Positions 1-5,058 of a stretch of 5,058 bases of DNA are shown one piece after another. Position 1 is the stretch's first letter. Every line of letters starts with the position of its first letter. The position numbers and the translations under genes were made by a program. The notes under the pieces are model-generated. The model was not told where the DNA came from, made no database searches, and was given only the letters and a program-made list of their open reading frames with translations. Origin of the DNA: Gammaproteobacteria bacterium (GTDB lineage Bacteria; Pseudomonadota; Gammaproteobacteria; Arenicellales; Poriferihabitantaceae); NCBI GenBank assembly GCA_020027415.1, contig JAHRAW010000177.1:1-5058 (forward strand), in the 5' to 3' direction.

Positions 1-1225
1 GATTGGCTTGCGCTACACCAGCGCCAAGCGGCGCAATCATTTTATTTCCTTTATTTCCATGGTGTCCATGGCGGGAATTGTGTTGGGAGTGTGGGCGTTG
101 ATTACGGTCATGTCCATTATGAACGGCTTTCATGCGGATTTGCGCGACCGCATTTTGTTCGTGGTCTCGCATGTAACGGTGAGCGACTACGATGGCTCGC
201 TGGATGATTGGCGCAACGCCGCCCGCCGCATCGCCAAGCATCCGCAAGTGCAGTCCACGGCGCCGTATATTTTGGGGCAGGGCATGCTCACCAAAGGTTC
301 GCAGGCGAGCGGCGCGTTGATTCGCGGCATCGCGCCACGCCAAGAAAGCCAAGTATCCGAAGTTTTGAAGCATGTCGTAGCCGGCGACCCGCAAGCCCTG
401 CAAGCCGGTGATTTTGGCATCATCCTCGGCGCCACGTTGGCGCGCGGTTTGGGCGTATCGCTCGGCGACAAACTAACCTTAATTGTTCCCAAAGGCAAAG
501 TAACGCCGGTGGGGGTGTTGCCGCGGCTGAAACGGTTCACCGTGGTCGGCTTATTTCGCATTGACATGCATGAATACGACAGCGGCATCGCGCTGATTCA
601 TATTGACGATGCGGCGAAATTGTTCGGCGTGCTCGGCGCGGTCAGCGGCTTGCGCTTGAAACTCGCCGATGTGGAACGAGCGCCATCAGTGCGGCGGCAA
701 CTGAACGCGCAATTGGGCGGCGCCTACCGCATTCGTGACTGGACGATGGAGCATGCCAATTTTTTCCGCGCGCTGGAAATTGAAAAGCGCGTGGTGTTCA
801 TCGTGCTGTTGCTGATCATCGCGGTCGCCGCCTTCAATATCGTTTCTACGATGGTGATGATCGTAACCGACAAACAGCCGGATGTCGCAATTCTCAGAAC
901 CTTGGGGCTGAGCCCGTCGCATGTGATGAAAATTTTTATGGTGCAAGGCGCGGTGGTCGGCGTACTGGGCACTTTATTGGGCGGCGCGTTCGGGGTGCTC
1001 ACCGCGCTTAATGTTGATACGCTGATTCCGGCGTTGGAAAATTTTTTCAACACCGAATTATTTCCGGTGGATGTCTATCTAATCACCGATTTCCCGGCGC
1101 GCATGCGCTGGTCGGATGTGTCGCGCATCATCGTGGTGGCGTTGAGTATGAGTTTTTTGGCGACCCTCTATCCGGCTTGGAAAGCCTCCAGAGTGCAGCC
1201 AGCCGAAGTGCTGCGTTACGAGTGA
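1..1225 (+). CDS. lolC: Lipoprotein-releasing ABC transporter permease (LolC/LolE family, LolF-like), 5' end missing
   Basis: This is the inner-membrane permease of the Lol complex, which extracts outer-membrane-bound lipoproteins and hands them to the periplasmic chaperone LolA. The reading frame is open from base 2, and the first visible residues (IGLRYTSAKRRNHF) match the conserved near-N-terminal family motif, so only about ten codons lie outside the window. Counting from base 2, membrane segments are near residues 16-40, 263-289, 311-337 and 372-392, with a large periplasmic domain between the first two: the MacB/FtsX-like four-helix layout. TPVGVLPRLKRF (168-179) lies where LolC has its LolA-binding Hook. 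FNIVSTMVM and the stretch before the last helix (FPVDVYLITDFP) are LolE-like, while the end (PAEVLRYE) is LolC-like, so it may be the hybrid LolF type. lolD follows after 34 bases. The family is certain; the C, E or F subtype is inferred. Confidence 0.93.
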   Translation, partial: IGLRYTSAKRRNHFISFISMVSMAGIVLGVWALITVMSIMNGFHADLRDRILFVVSHVTVSDYDGSLDDWRNAARRIAKHPQVQSTAPYILGQGMLTKGSQASGALIRGIAPRQESQVSEVLKHVVAGDPQALQAGDFGIILGATLARGLGVSLGDKLTLIVPKGKVTPVGVLPRLKRFTVVGLFRIDMHEYDSGIALIHIDDAAKLFGVLGAVSGLRLKLADVERAPSVRRQLNAQLGGAYRIRDWTMEHANFFRALEIEKRVVFIVLLLIIAVAAFNIVSTMVMIVTDKQPDVAILRTLGLSPSHVMKIFMVQGAVVGVLGTLLGGAFGVLTALNVDTLIPALENFFNTELFPVDVYLITDFPARMRWSDVSRIIVVALSMSFLATLYPAWKASRVQPAEVLRYE

Positions 1226-1259
1226 GTGGATGAGCAAATGAGCGCGTGAGAAATTGTCA

Positions 1260-1970
1260 ATGCCCGCATTAGAAACAACGACAGAATCTGCGGCGGCGGC
1301 GGTGTTGCAATGCCGACAAGTGGATAAAGTGTTCGCGCAAGGCGGCGTGCAAGTCGCCGCGCTGAGCCGAATCAACTTGGCGATTGCAACAGGCGATCGC
1401 GTGGCGGTGGTCGGCGCCTCGGGCTCCGGAAAATCCACCTTGTTGCATATTCTTGGCGGTTTGGCAAAGCCCTCTAACGGCACCGTGCTGGTGGACGGGC
1501 GCGACATTAATCGCCTGAGTCATAAAGCGGCCGGGGAATTAAGAAACCGCGCGCTTGGTTTTGTGTATCAGTTTCATCATCTGCTGATGGAGTTCACCGC
1601 GCTGGAAAATGTTGCCATGCCGTTGCTAATTCGCCGCGTGGCGCGCGCGCACGCGCTGGATATCGCCCACGATATTTTGCAGCGCGTTGGGCTTGGACAC
1701 AGAATTTCGCACACGCCGGGGGAGTTGTCCGGTGGCGAACGGCAGCGCGCGGCGGTTGCCAGGGCGATGGTGGCGAAGCCGAAATGCATCCTCGCGGATG
1801 AACCGACCGGCAACTTGGACACCAAAACCGCCGCAGCCATCCACGACCTGATGATTGAACTCAACCATACTTCCGGCACCAGTTTGGTGGTGGCGACGCA
1901 TGATATGCAACTGGCGGAAAAAATGGCGCGGGTCATCGCCATTGAAGACGGCGTGGCGGCGAAATCGTGA
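1260..1970 (+). CDS. lolD: Lipoprotein-releasing system ATP-binding protein LolD
   Basis: Cytoplasmic ATPase that powers lipoprotein release by the Lol permease. From the ATG at 1260 it is 236 residues, normal for LolD. Visible motifs are Walker A GASGSGKST (52-60), the Q-loop with the LolD-typical YQFHHLL...EFTALENVAMP stretch (from about 103), the ABC signature LSGGERQR (156-163), Walker B CILADEP with catalytic Glu181, the D-loop GNLD, and the switch histidine in VVATHD (His214). The YQFHHLL region separates LolD from the related MacB and FtsE ATPases. A TTG at 1254 is in frame but lies only three bases after the GAG at 1248-1250. That GAG is nine bases before the ATG, so the ATG is preferred. 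The Shine-Dalgarno is weak, and co-translation with the upstream permease gene is likely. No terminator hairpin is evident after the stop codon. Confidence 0.96.
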   Translation: MPALETTTESAAAAVLQCRQVDKVFAQGGVQVAALSRINLAIATGDRVAVVGASGSGKSTLLHILGGLAKPSNGTVLVDGRDINRLSHKAAGELRNRALGFVYQFHHLLMEFTALENVAMPLLIRRVARAHALDIAHDILQRVGLGHRISHTPGELSGGERQRAAVARAMVAKPKCILADEPTGNLDTKTAAAIHDLMIELNHTSGTSLVVATHDMQLAEKMARVIAIEDGVAAKS

Positions 1971-2050
1971 CGACTCGTCAAGTATCCAACCCGCAATCAT
2001 CCACCCATAACCATCCGCCAATAATCTAAGCGCCGCCGCCGCGCGCAACT

Positions 2051-2074
2051 AAGGTGAGCAAAATGAAATCATAG
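2051..2074 (+). other. Shine-Dalgarno plus three-codon ORF in the lon leader
   Basis: AAGGTGAG at 2051-2058 is the best ribosome-binding sequence in the lolD-lon spacer. It sits four bases (eight from AAGG) before an ATG at 2063, which is followed by AAA, TCA and the stop TAG at 2072-2074. This ATG is in the same frame as lon, 39 codons upstream, and no further stop occurs before the lon ATG at 2180. It could be a leader mini-ORF, a chance match, or the remains of an older start site closed by a nonsense change. It lies upstream of the heat-shock-like promoters, so only longer transcripts would carry it. Confidence 0.3.
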
Positions 2075-2101
2075 CGGGGTTTCGCTGAAAACTGGCGCGC
2101 C

Positions 2102-2129
2102 GCTGCAACGCCGCTGGCAATCCCCATTT
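2102..2129 (+). promoter_or_regulatory. Candidate sigma-32 promoter P1 of lon (upstream)
   Basis: CCCCATTT at 2122-2129 matches the heat-shock -10 consensus CCCCATNT exactly. Thirteen bases before it, GCTGCAA (2102-2108) matches four of seven positions of the -35 consensus CTTGAAA. Transcription would start near 2136, giving a leader of about 44 bases. The -35 is weak, so the call rests mainly on the -10 and on lon being a known sigma-32 target in enterobacteria. Confidence 0.42.
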
Positions 2130-2141
2130 CCATCCCCATAT
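2114..2141 (+). promoter_or_regulatory. Candidate sigma-32 promoter P2 of lon (downstream)
   Basis: CCCCATAT at 2134-2141 is a second exact match to CCCCATNT. CTGGCAA (2114-2120), again exactly 13 bases upstream, matches five of seven positions of CTTGAAA. Transcription would start near 2148, about 32 bases before the lon ATG. The same architecture repeated with a 12-base offset makes a regulatory role more credible than a single match. C-rich CCCCATCC-like words also occur in the repeat downstream of lon, so chance similarity cannot be excluded. Confidence 0.5.
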
Positions 2142-2179
2142 TCATTAACCTCCATCGCCACCCTCGCTACGAACCCCCC

Positions 2180-4621
2180 ATGGACGAGCCCAGCCAACCT
2201 TCCGCCGAACCCTCGCCGCAAACCCAAACCGCTGAGGCGCTCAAGGAAATCGCGCGCCCGGAAGATGTGTTGCCGAATGTGCTTGCCTTGCTGCCGCTTG
2301 AGCAAAAGCCGTTTTTCCCGGGGCAAGTGTTGCCGCTGATTCTGCGCACGCGAAAATGGGGCGAAACCCTGCGGCAGGCGCAACGCTTGGTCGGCGTAGT
2401 GTTCACCGGCGGAGTCCATCCGGACAAAGTGCAAGCCGCCGATTTTCGCGCCATGGGCACGGTATGCAAAATTCACCAGATTGAACGGCACGGCGAGCAA
2501 CTGCATGTGGTGCTTGCCGGCATCCAACGCTTTCGCATTGAGCGGTGGGTATCGGAAGCGCGCCCGTTTCGCGCGCAGGTGCGTTATTTCCCGGAAATTA
2601 ACCCGAAAGAAACCACCGAGACCAAAGCCTATACCACCGCCATCGTCAATATCATCAAAGAACTGTTGCCGCTCAACCCGATGTATGGCGAAGAGTTGAA
2701 AATGTTTCTGAACTATTTCGGCACCGGTGAACCGTCGCGGCTGGCTGATTTTGGCGCCAGTTTGACCACCGCCGACGCCGCCGAGATGCAAGAGATTTTG
2801 GAGACCGTGGAGTTGTTGCCGAGAATGGAGAAAACCTTGGTGTTGCTGCAAAAGGAAGTGGAAGTCGCCAAAGCGCAAACCGAAATTCGGCGGCATGTGG
2901 AAAGCGAATTGAATCAACGCCAACGCGAAATGTTTTTACGCGAACAACTCAAATTTATCCAAGCCGAACTCGGCATATCTAAGGACGACCGCCAAACTGA
3001 AATTGAAGCCTTCCGCGAAAAACTCAAGGGCTGCCAAATTCCGCCGCAAGCCGACCAACGTATAAAACAGGAATTGGAAAAAATGGCGGTGTTGGAGCGC
3101 GGCTCGCCGGAATACACCGTCACGCGCAACTATTTGGATTGGCTGTGCAGCGTGCCGTGGGGCGTGTTCAGCGAAGATTCGCTGGAGCTACCAACCGCGC
3201 GGCGCATTCTGGACGCCGACCACGAGGGCTTGGAAGAAGTGAAACTGCGCATCCTTGAGTTCATTGCGGTGGGCGTGATGAAAGGGAAAATCGCCGGTTC
3301 CATATTGCTATTAGTCGGTCCGCCGGGGGTCGGCAAAACTTCATTGGGGCGTTCCGTGGCGACCGCCTTGGGGCGCGAATTTTTTCGCTTTTCGCTCGGC
3401 GGCATGCAAGATGAAGCGGAGATAAAAGGGCATCGGCGCACTTACATCGGCGCCATGCCGGGAAAATTCATCCACGCCCTGCGCGAGTGCAAAACCGCCA
3501 ACCCGCTAATTATGTTGGATGAGATAGACAAAATCGGCACTTCATTTCGCGGCGACCCGGCGTCGGCGTTGTTGGAAGTGCTGGACCCGGAACAAAACAA
3601 GGATTTTCTGGATCATTATTTAGATGTGCGCGTGGATTTATCCAATGTGCTGTTCATCTGCACCGCCAACCAGTTGGACAGCATCCCCGCGGCGCTGCTT
3701 GACCGTATGGAAACGGTGCGATTATCCGGTTATTTGGCGGCTGAAAAAGTGGCGATTGCGCGCAAGCATTTGCTGCCGCGTCAACTGACGCGCGCCGGCT
3801 TGCAACGCCGCGGGCAGTTGCGCATTGACACCGCCGCCATTCGCCTCATCGCCGAACAATATGCGCGCGAAGCGGGGGTGCGCAAATTAGAGAAAATGTT
3901 GGGCGCGATCGCCCGCAAAGCGGTGATGAAGTTGCTGAAAAACGGCGCCGTAAAAAAACGCGCGACAAAAAAACGGGCAACAAAAAAACCCGCCGCCGCC
4001 AAACCAGCGCTGCATGTCACGGCAAACAATTTGGAGGCATATCTCGGCAAGCCGACCTTCAGCCCGCAGCAGCGGATACGCGGTGTTGGCGTAGTCACCG
4101 GGTTGGCGTGGACGCCGTTGGGCGGCGCCACCTTGGATGTGGAAGCGTCGTGCACGCATCATTTTCAGCGCGGGCTCACGCTCACCGGGCAACTCGGCGA
4201 GGTGATGAAGGAATCGGCTGAAATTGCTTATAGTTATGTGGTGGGCAACGCCGAAAAATTGACGGTGAAGCACGCCTTCTTTGAAAAAGCGATGATTCAT
4301 CTGCATGTTCCAGCCGGCGCCACGCCGAAAGACGGTCCCAGCGCCGGCATCACCATGACCTCGGCGCTCATTTCGCTGGCAAAAAACAAGCCGATTGTGA
4401 AATCGCTCGCCATGAGCGGTGAGATTTCGCTGACCGGGCAAGTGTTGGCGGTCGGCGGCATCAAAGAAAAAGTGATCGCCGCGCGGCGTATGAAAATCCG
4501 CAACCTGCTGTTGCCGCAAGTCAATTACGGCGACTACCAAGAACTCCCTGAATATGTAAAAAAAGGGCTGAACGCCAATTTTGTCGCAACCTACGAACAA
4601 GTGTTAGCGCATTTGTTTTAG
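2180..4621 (+). CDS. lon: ATP-dependent Lon protease (endopeptidase La), AsrA-like
   Basis: Cytoplasmic AAA+ serine protease that unfolds and degrades misfolded and regulatory proteins; 813 residues, close to the usual LonA length. Residues 30-220 form the N-terminal substrate-binding domain, here with PLEQKPFFPGQVLPL, followed by a coiled-coil-rich region to about 310. ATPase motifs are Walker A GPPGVGKTS (380-388), Walker B IMLDEID (Asp447, Glu448), sensor-1 Asn497, arginine finger Arg509 and sensor-2 Arg568. The protease domain (about 633-813) carries the catalytic Ser721 in PKDGPSAG and Lys762 in GGIKEK, so the enzyme should be active. Wording such as FFPGQVLP, TRNYLDW and ESAEIAYSYV resembles the second Lon of pseudomonads (AsrA, PA0779) more than E. 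coli Lon; that comparison is from memory. Residues 587-609 are an unusual KKRAT-repeat linker. The ATG at 2180 is the first start codon after an in-frame TAG at 2072, but has no Shine-Dalgarno. Candidate heat-shock promoters precede it. Confidence 0.95.
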   Translation: MDEPSQPSAEPSPQTQTAEALKEIARPEDVLPNVLALLPLEQKPFFPGQVLPLILRTRKWGETLRQAQRLVGVVFTGGVHPDKVQAADFRAMGTVCKIHQIERHGEQLHVVLAGIQRFRIERWVSEARPFRAQVRYFPEINPKETTETKAYTTAIVNIIKELLPLNPMYGEELKMFLNYFGTGEPSRLADFGASLTTADAAEMQEILETVELLPRMEKTLVLLQKEVEVAKAQTEIRRHVESELNQRQREMFLREQLKFIQAELGISKDDRQTEIEAFREKLKGCQIPPQADQRIKQELEKMAVLERGSPEYTVTRNYLDWLCSVPWGVFSEDSLELPTARRILDADHEGLEEVKLRILEFIAVGVMKGKIAGSILLLVGPPGVGKTSLGRSVATALGREFFRFSLGGMQDEAEIKGHRRTYIGAMPGKFIHALRECKTANPLIMLDEIDKIGTSFRGDPASALLEVLDPEQNKDFLDHYLDVRVDLSNVLFICTANQLDSIPAALLDRMETVRLSGYLAAEKVAIARKHLLPRQLTRAGLQRRGQLRIDTAAIRLIAEQYAREAGVRKLEKMLGAIARKAVMKLLKNGAVKKRATKKRATKKPAAAKPALHVTANNLEAYLGKPTFSPQQRIRGVGVVTGLAWTPLGGATLDVEASCTHHFQRGLTLTGQLGEVMKESAEIAYSYVVGNAEKLTVKHAFFEKAMIHLHVPAGATPKDGPSAGITMTSALISLAKNKPIVKSLAMSGEISLTGQVLAVGGIKEKVIAARRMKIRNLLLPQVNYGDYQELPEYVKKGLNANFVATYEQVLAHLF
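3952..3996 (+). repeat. Three 15-bp tandem repeats with A7 tracts in the lon linker
   Basis: Three consecutive 15-bp units begin at 3952, 3967 and 3982, each opening with seven adenines followed by a C/G-rich half. They encode KKRAT, KKRAT and KKPAA in the lon frame, giving a positively charged, probably disordered segment between the AAA+ lid and the protease domain. In each unit the adenines fall as A_AAA_AAA in the reading frame. The second halves of the units have diverged, while the A7 runs are identical. Confidence 0.88.
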
Positions 4622-4638
4622 CCGCCGCACAGCAGCAT

Positions 4639-4668
4639 AAAAAAGGGCGGCTATTTTGGTGGCCGCCC
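4639..4668. terminator. GC-rich hairpin downstream of lon with A6/T6 tract on one side
   Basis: GGGCGGC (4645-4651) pairs perfectly with GCCGCCC (4662-4668), and an A-T and a G-T pair can extend the stem inward. Six adenines (4639-4644) precede it. On the plus strand the hairpin is followed by GAGGTTTGG rather than a T-run, so it is a poor intrinsic terminator for lon although it starts only 23 bases after the lon stop. On the minus strand it is followed by TTTTTT and would work well for leftward transcripts. It may act in both directions. Confidence 0.6.
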
Positions 4669-4748
4669 GAGGTTTGGTAATGCACAACCCCGGCCTTCGT
4701 CATTCCTGCAACCCCATCCCCATTCGTCATGCCCGTAGCCCCATCCCC

Positions 4749-4780
4749 GTCATTCCCGCGATCTTTTGAGCGGAAATCTC
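4749..4780 (+). repeat. Left arm: degenerate palindromic repeat unit
   Basis: This unit runs from GTCATTCCCGCG to GCGGAAATCTC with a ten-base AT-richer centre. Compared with the right arm it carries an insertion of about six bases in the loop and one change in the closing half. It is the inverted partner of 4801-4826, separated from it by 20 bases. Confidence 0.6.
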
Positions 4781-4800
4781 CTCTTTCGGGCTTCTCTAAT

Positions 4801-4826
4801 GAGATTCCCACTTTCGCGGGAATGAC
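4801..4826 (-). repeat. Right arm: dRS3-like palindromic repeat unit
   Basis: Bases 4804-4823 fit ATTCCC-N8-GGGAAT exactly, which is the pattern of the neisserial dRS3 repeat as I recall it. Flanking GAG and GAC extend it to 26 bases. Read on the minus strand it begins GTCATTCCCGCG, like the left arm. The paired arms facing each other resemble a REPIN-style doublet. Confidence 0.65.
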
Positions 4827-4859
4827 AAGGTAGTGGGGGGCTGGGCGGGAATGACGGCT

Positions 4860-4897
4860 AAAAATTAAGCGGGGGCGACCTTTTCGGTTGCCCCCGC
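4860..4897 (-). terminator. Intrinsic terminator of the minus-strand outer-membrane gene
   Basis: The 12-base arm 4869-4880 (GCGGGGGCGACC) pairs with 4886-4897 (GGTTGCCCCCGC) with a single G-T wobble and a five-base loop. Read on the minus strand, the hairpin starts about 39 bases after the stop codon of the minus-strand gene and is followed by TTAATTTTT (4868 down to 4860). This is a textbook intrinsic terminator for that gene. On the plus strand no T-run follows. Confidence 0.85.
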
Positions 4898-4936
4898 TGG
4901 TGGTTTCGCGTTGCCGTCCGTTAAGTAGTTAATCCG

Positions 4937-5058
4937 TTAGAAGCGATATTCCACTTGCATGCGGTAGTACGGGTCGGCCGGGGTTTCGGCGTACGAAGAA
5001 TCGGCGACTGAGAAACGCATGTGCCAGTCTTCGTTGGGTTCAAACTGCACGCCGTAGG
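4937..5058 (-). CDS. Probable outer-membrane beta-barrel protein, C-terminal 39 residues only
   Basis: Only the 3' end is in the window: the minus-strand frame is open from the right edge to TAA at 4939-4937. The final residues, PYYRMQVEYRF, end in phenylalanine with aromatic or hydrophobic residues at alternating positions (Phe, Tyr, Val, Met, Tyr from the end). This is the usual last-strand signal read by the BAM complex when it inserts porins and other barrels. A preceding WHMRFSVADSS segment also reads like an amphipathic strand followed by a short turn. A strong terminator follows, which supports this being a real gene end. The fragment is too short to say whether it is a porin, an OmpA/OmpW-type barrel or something else. 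It converges on lon and appears to be a separate transcription unit. Confidence 0.75.
   Translation of the reverse strand, partial: YGVQFEPNEDWHMRFSVADSSYAETPADPYYRMQVEYRF

Larger units (their letters stand above)
4698..4856. repeat. Composite inverted repeat of GTCATTCCCGCG-type units
   Basis: Three left-side units start with CGTCAT at 4698, 4725 and 4748. The first two continue into a shared CCCCATCCC tail, giving spacings of 27 and 23 bases. On the right, the same word occurs in reverse complement at 4815-4826 (CGCGGGAATGAC, an exact 12-base match to 4749-4760) and at 4845-4855 (GCGGGAATGAC, beside a G-rich stretch mirroring the C-rich tails). The whole block is therefore a large imperfect palindrome. 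It resembles the short dispersed palindromes of many proteobacterial genomes (dRS3 or REP/REPIN type). No convincing gene lies within it. Confidence 0.75.

Noticed and set aside
1971..2050. Possible terminator after lolD
   Set aside because: The GCGCCGCCGCCGCGCGC stretch gives only short alternative stems and no T-run follows, so no intrinsic terminator is supported.
2084..2090. GCTGAAA as the -35 of the heat-shock promoter
   Set aside because: It matches the TGAAA core better than the chosen boxes, but it is 31 bases from the first CCCCAT box, far outside the accepted spacing.
2069..2923. Long minus-strand open frame (284 codons) opposite the start of lon
   Set aside because: Its translation is rich in His, Gln, Arg and Phe, has no recognisable domain, and lies antisense to clearly conserved Lon sequence. 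It is a codon-bias shadow.
3887..4600. Minus-strand open frame of 237 codons opposite the Lon protease domain
   Set aside because: It lies entirely antisense to the catalytic Ser/Lys region, shows no domain or plausible start signal, and has a shadow-like composition.
4521..4811. Minus-strand open frame of 96 codons spanning the lon end and the repeat block
   Set aside because: Most of its length is the inverted repeat and the hairpin downstream of lon. Its Gly/Asn/Asp/Thr-rich middle is translated repeat sequence, and it runs through a terminator hairpin.
4698..4856. Possible small CRISPR array
   Set aside because: The units are degenerate, differ in spacing (27 and 23 bases), share sequence in the would-be spacers and occur in both orientations. 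This fits a palindromic repeat cluster, not a CRISPR.
4698..4856. Possible MITE with terminal inverted repeats
   Set aside because: The block is palindromic overall, but no target-site duplication or recognisable transposon end is visible, so only a generic repeat call is justified.

Overview
The window looks like a piece of a proteobacterial chromosome with moderately high G+C, most likely gamma- or betaproteobacterial. Three things point that way: a Lol lipoprotein-export cassette, a Lon-family protease resembling the AsrA-type second Lon of pseudomonads, and the end of an outer-membrane beta-barrel gene. The genus cannot be named from the sequence. Everything large here is recognisable housekeeping or stress machinery. 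The less ordinary parts are in the linker, leader and intergenic DNA.

Layout. Bases 1-1225 (+) hold a lipoprotein-releasing permease (LolC/LolE family, LolF-like) that lacks only its first few codons. Bases 1260-1970 (+) hold lolD, its ATPase, 34 bases downstream and almost certainly in the same operon. Bases 1971-2179 are a spacer with a tiny Shine-Dalgarno/ATG/stop unit and two overlapping heat-shock (sigma-32) type promoter matches. Bases 2180-4621 (+) hold a full-length Lon protease with intact ATPase and Ser-Lys protease motifs and an unusual lysine-rich tandem-repeat linker between the two domains. Bases 4622-4936 contain no gene: they hold a GC-rich hairpin, a composite inverted repeat of about 160 bp built from GTCATTCCCGCG-type units, and a strong intrinsic terminator for the gene on the other strand. 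Bases 4937-5058 (-) are the last 39 codons of a probable outer-membrane beta-barrel protein, convergent with lon.

How the parts relate. The permease and LolD form the inner-membrane machine that extracts mature lipoproteins and passes them to LolA for transport to the outer membrane. The permease combines LolC-like and LolE-like features and no second permease gene follows lolD, which suggests a LolF2D2-type homodimeric complex. The Lon protease is a separate, probably heat-inducible, quality-control unit. The beta-barrel protein is another envelope component but shares no visible regulation with the rest.

No wholly new system is evident. The best candidates for a second look are the A7-tract repeat in the Lon linker (three in-frame A_AAA_AAA slippery heptamers at the ATPase/protease boundary), the tandem heat-shock promoter candidates, and the composite palindromic repeat downstream of lon.
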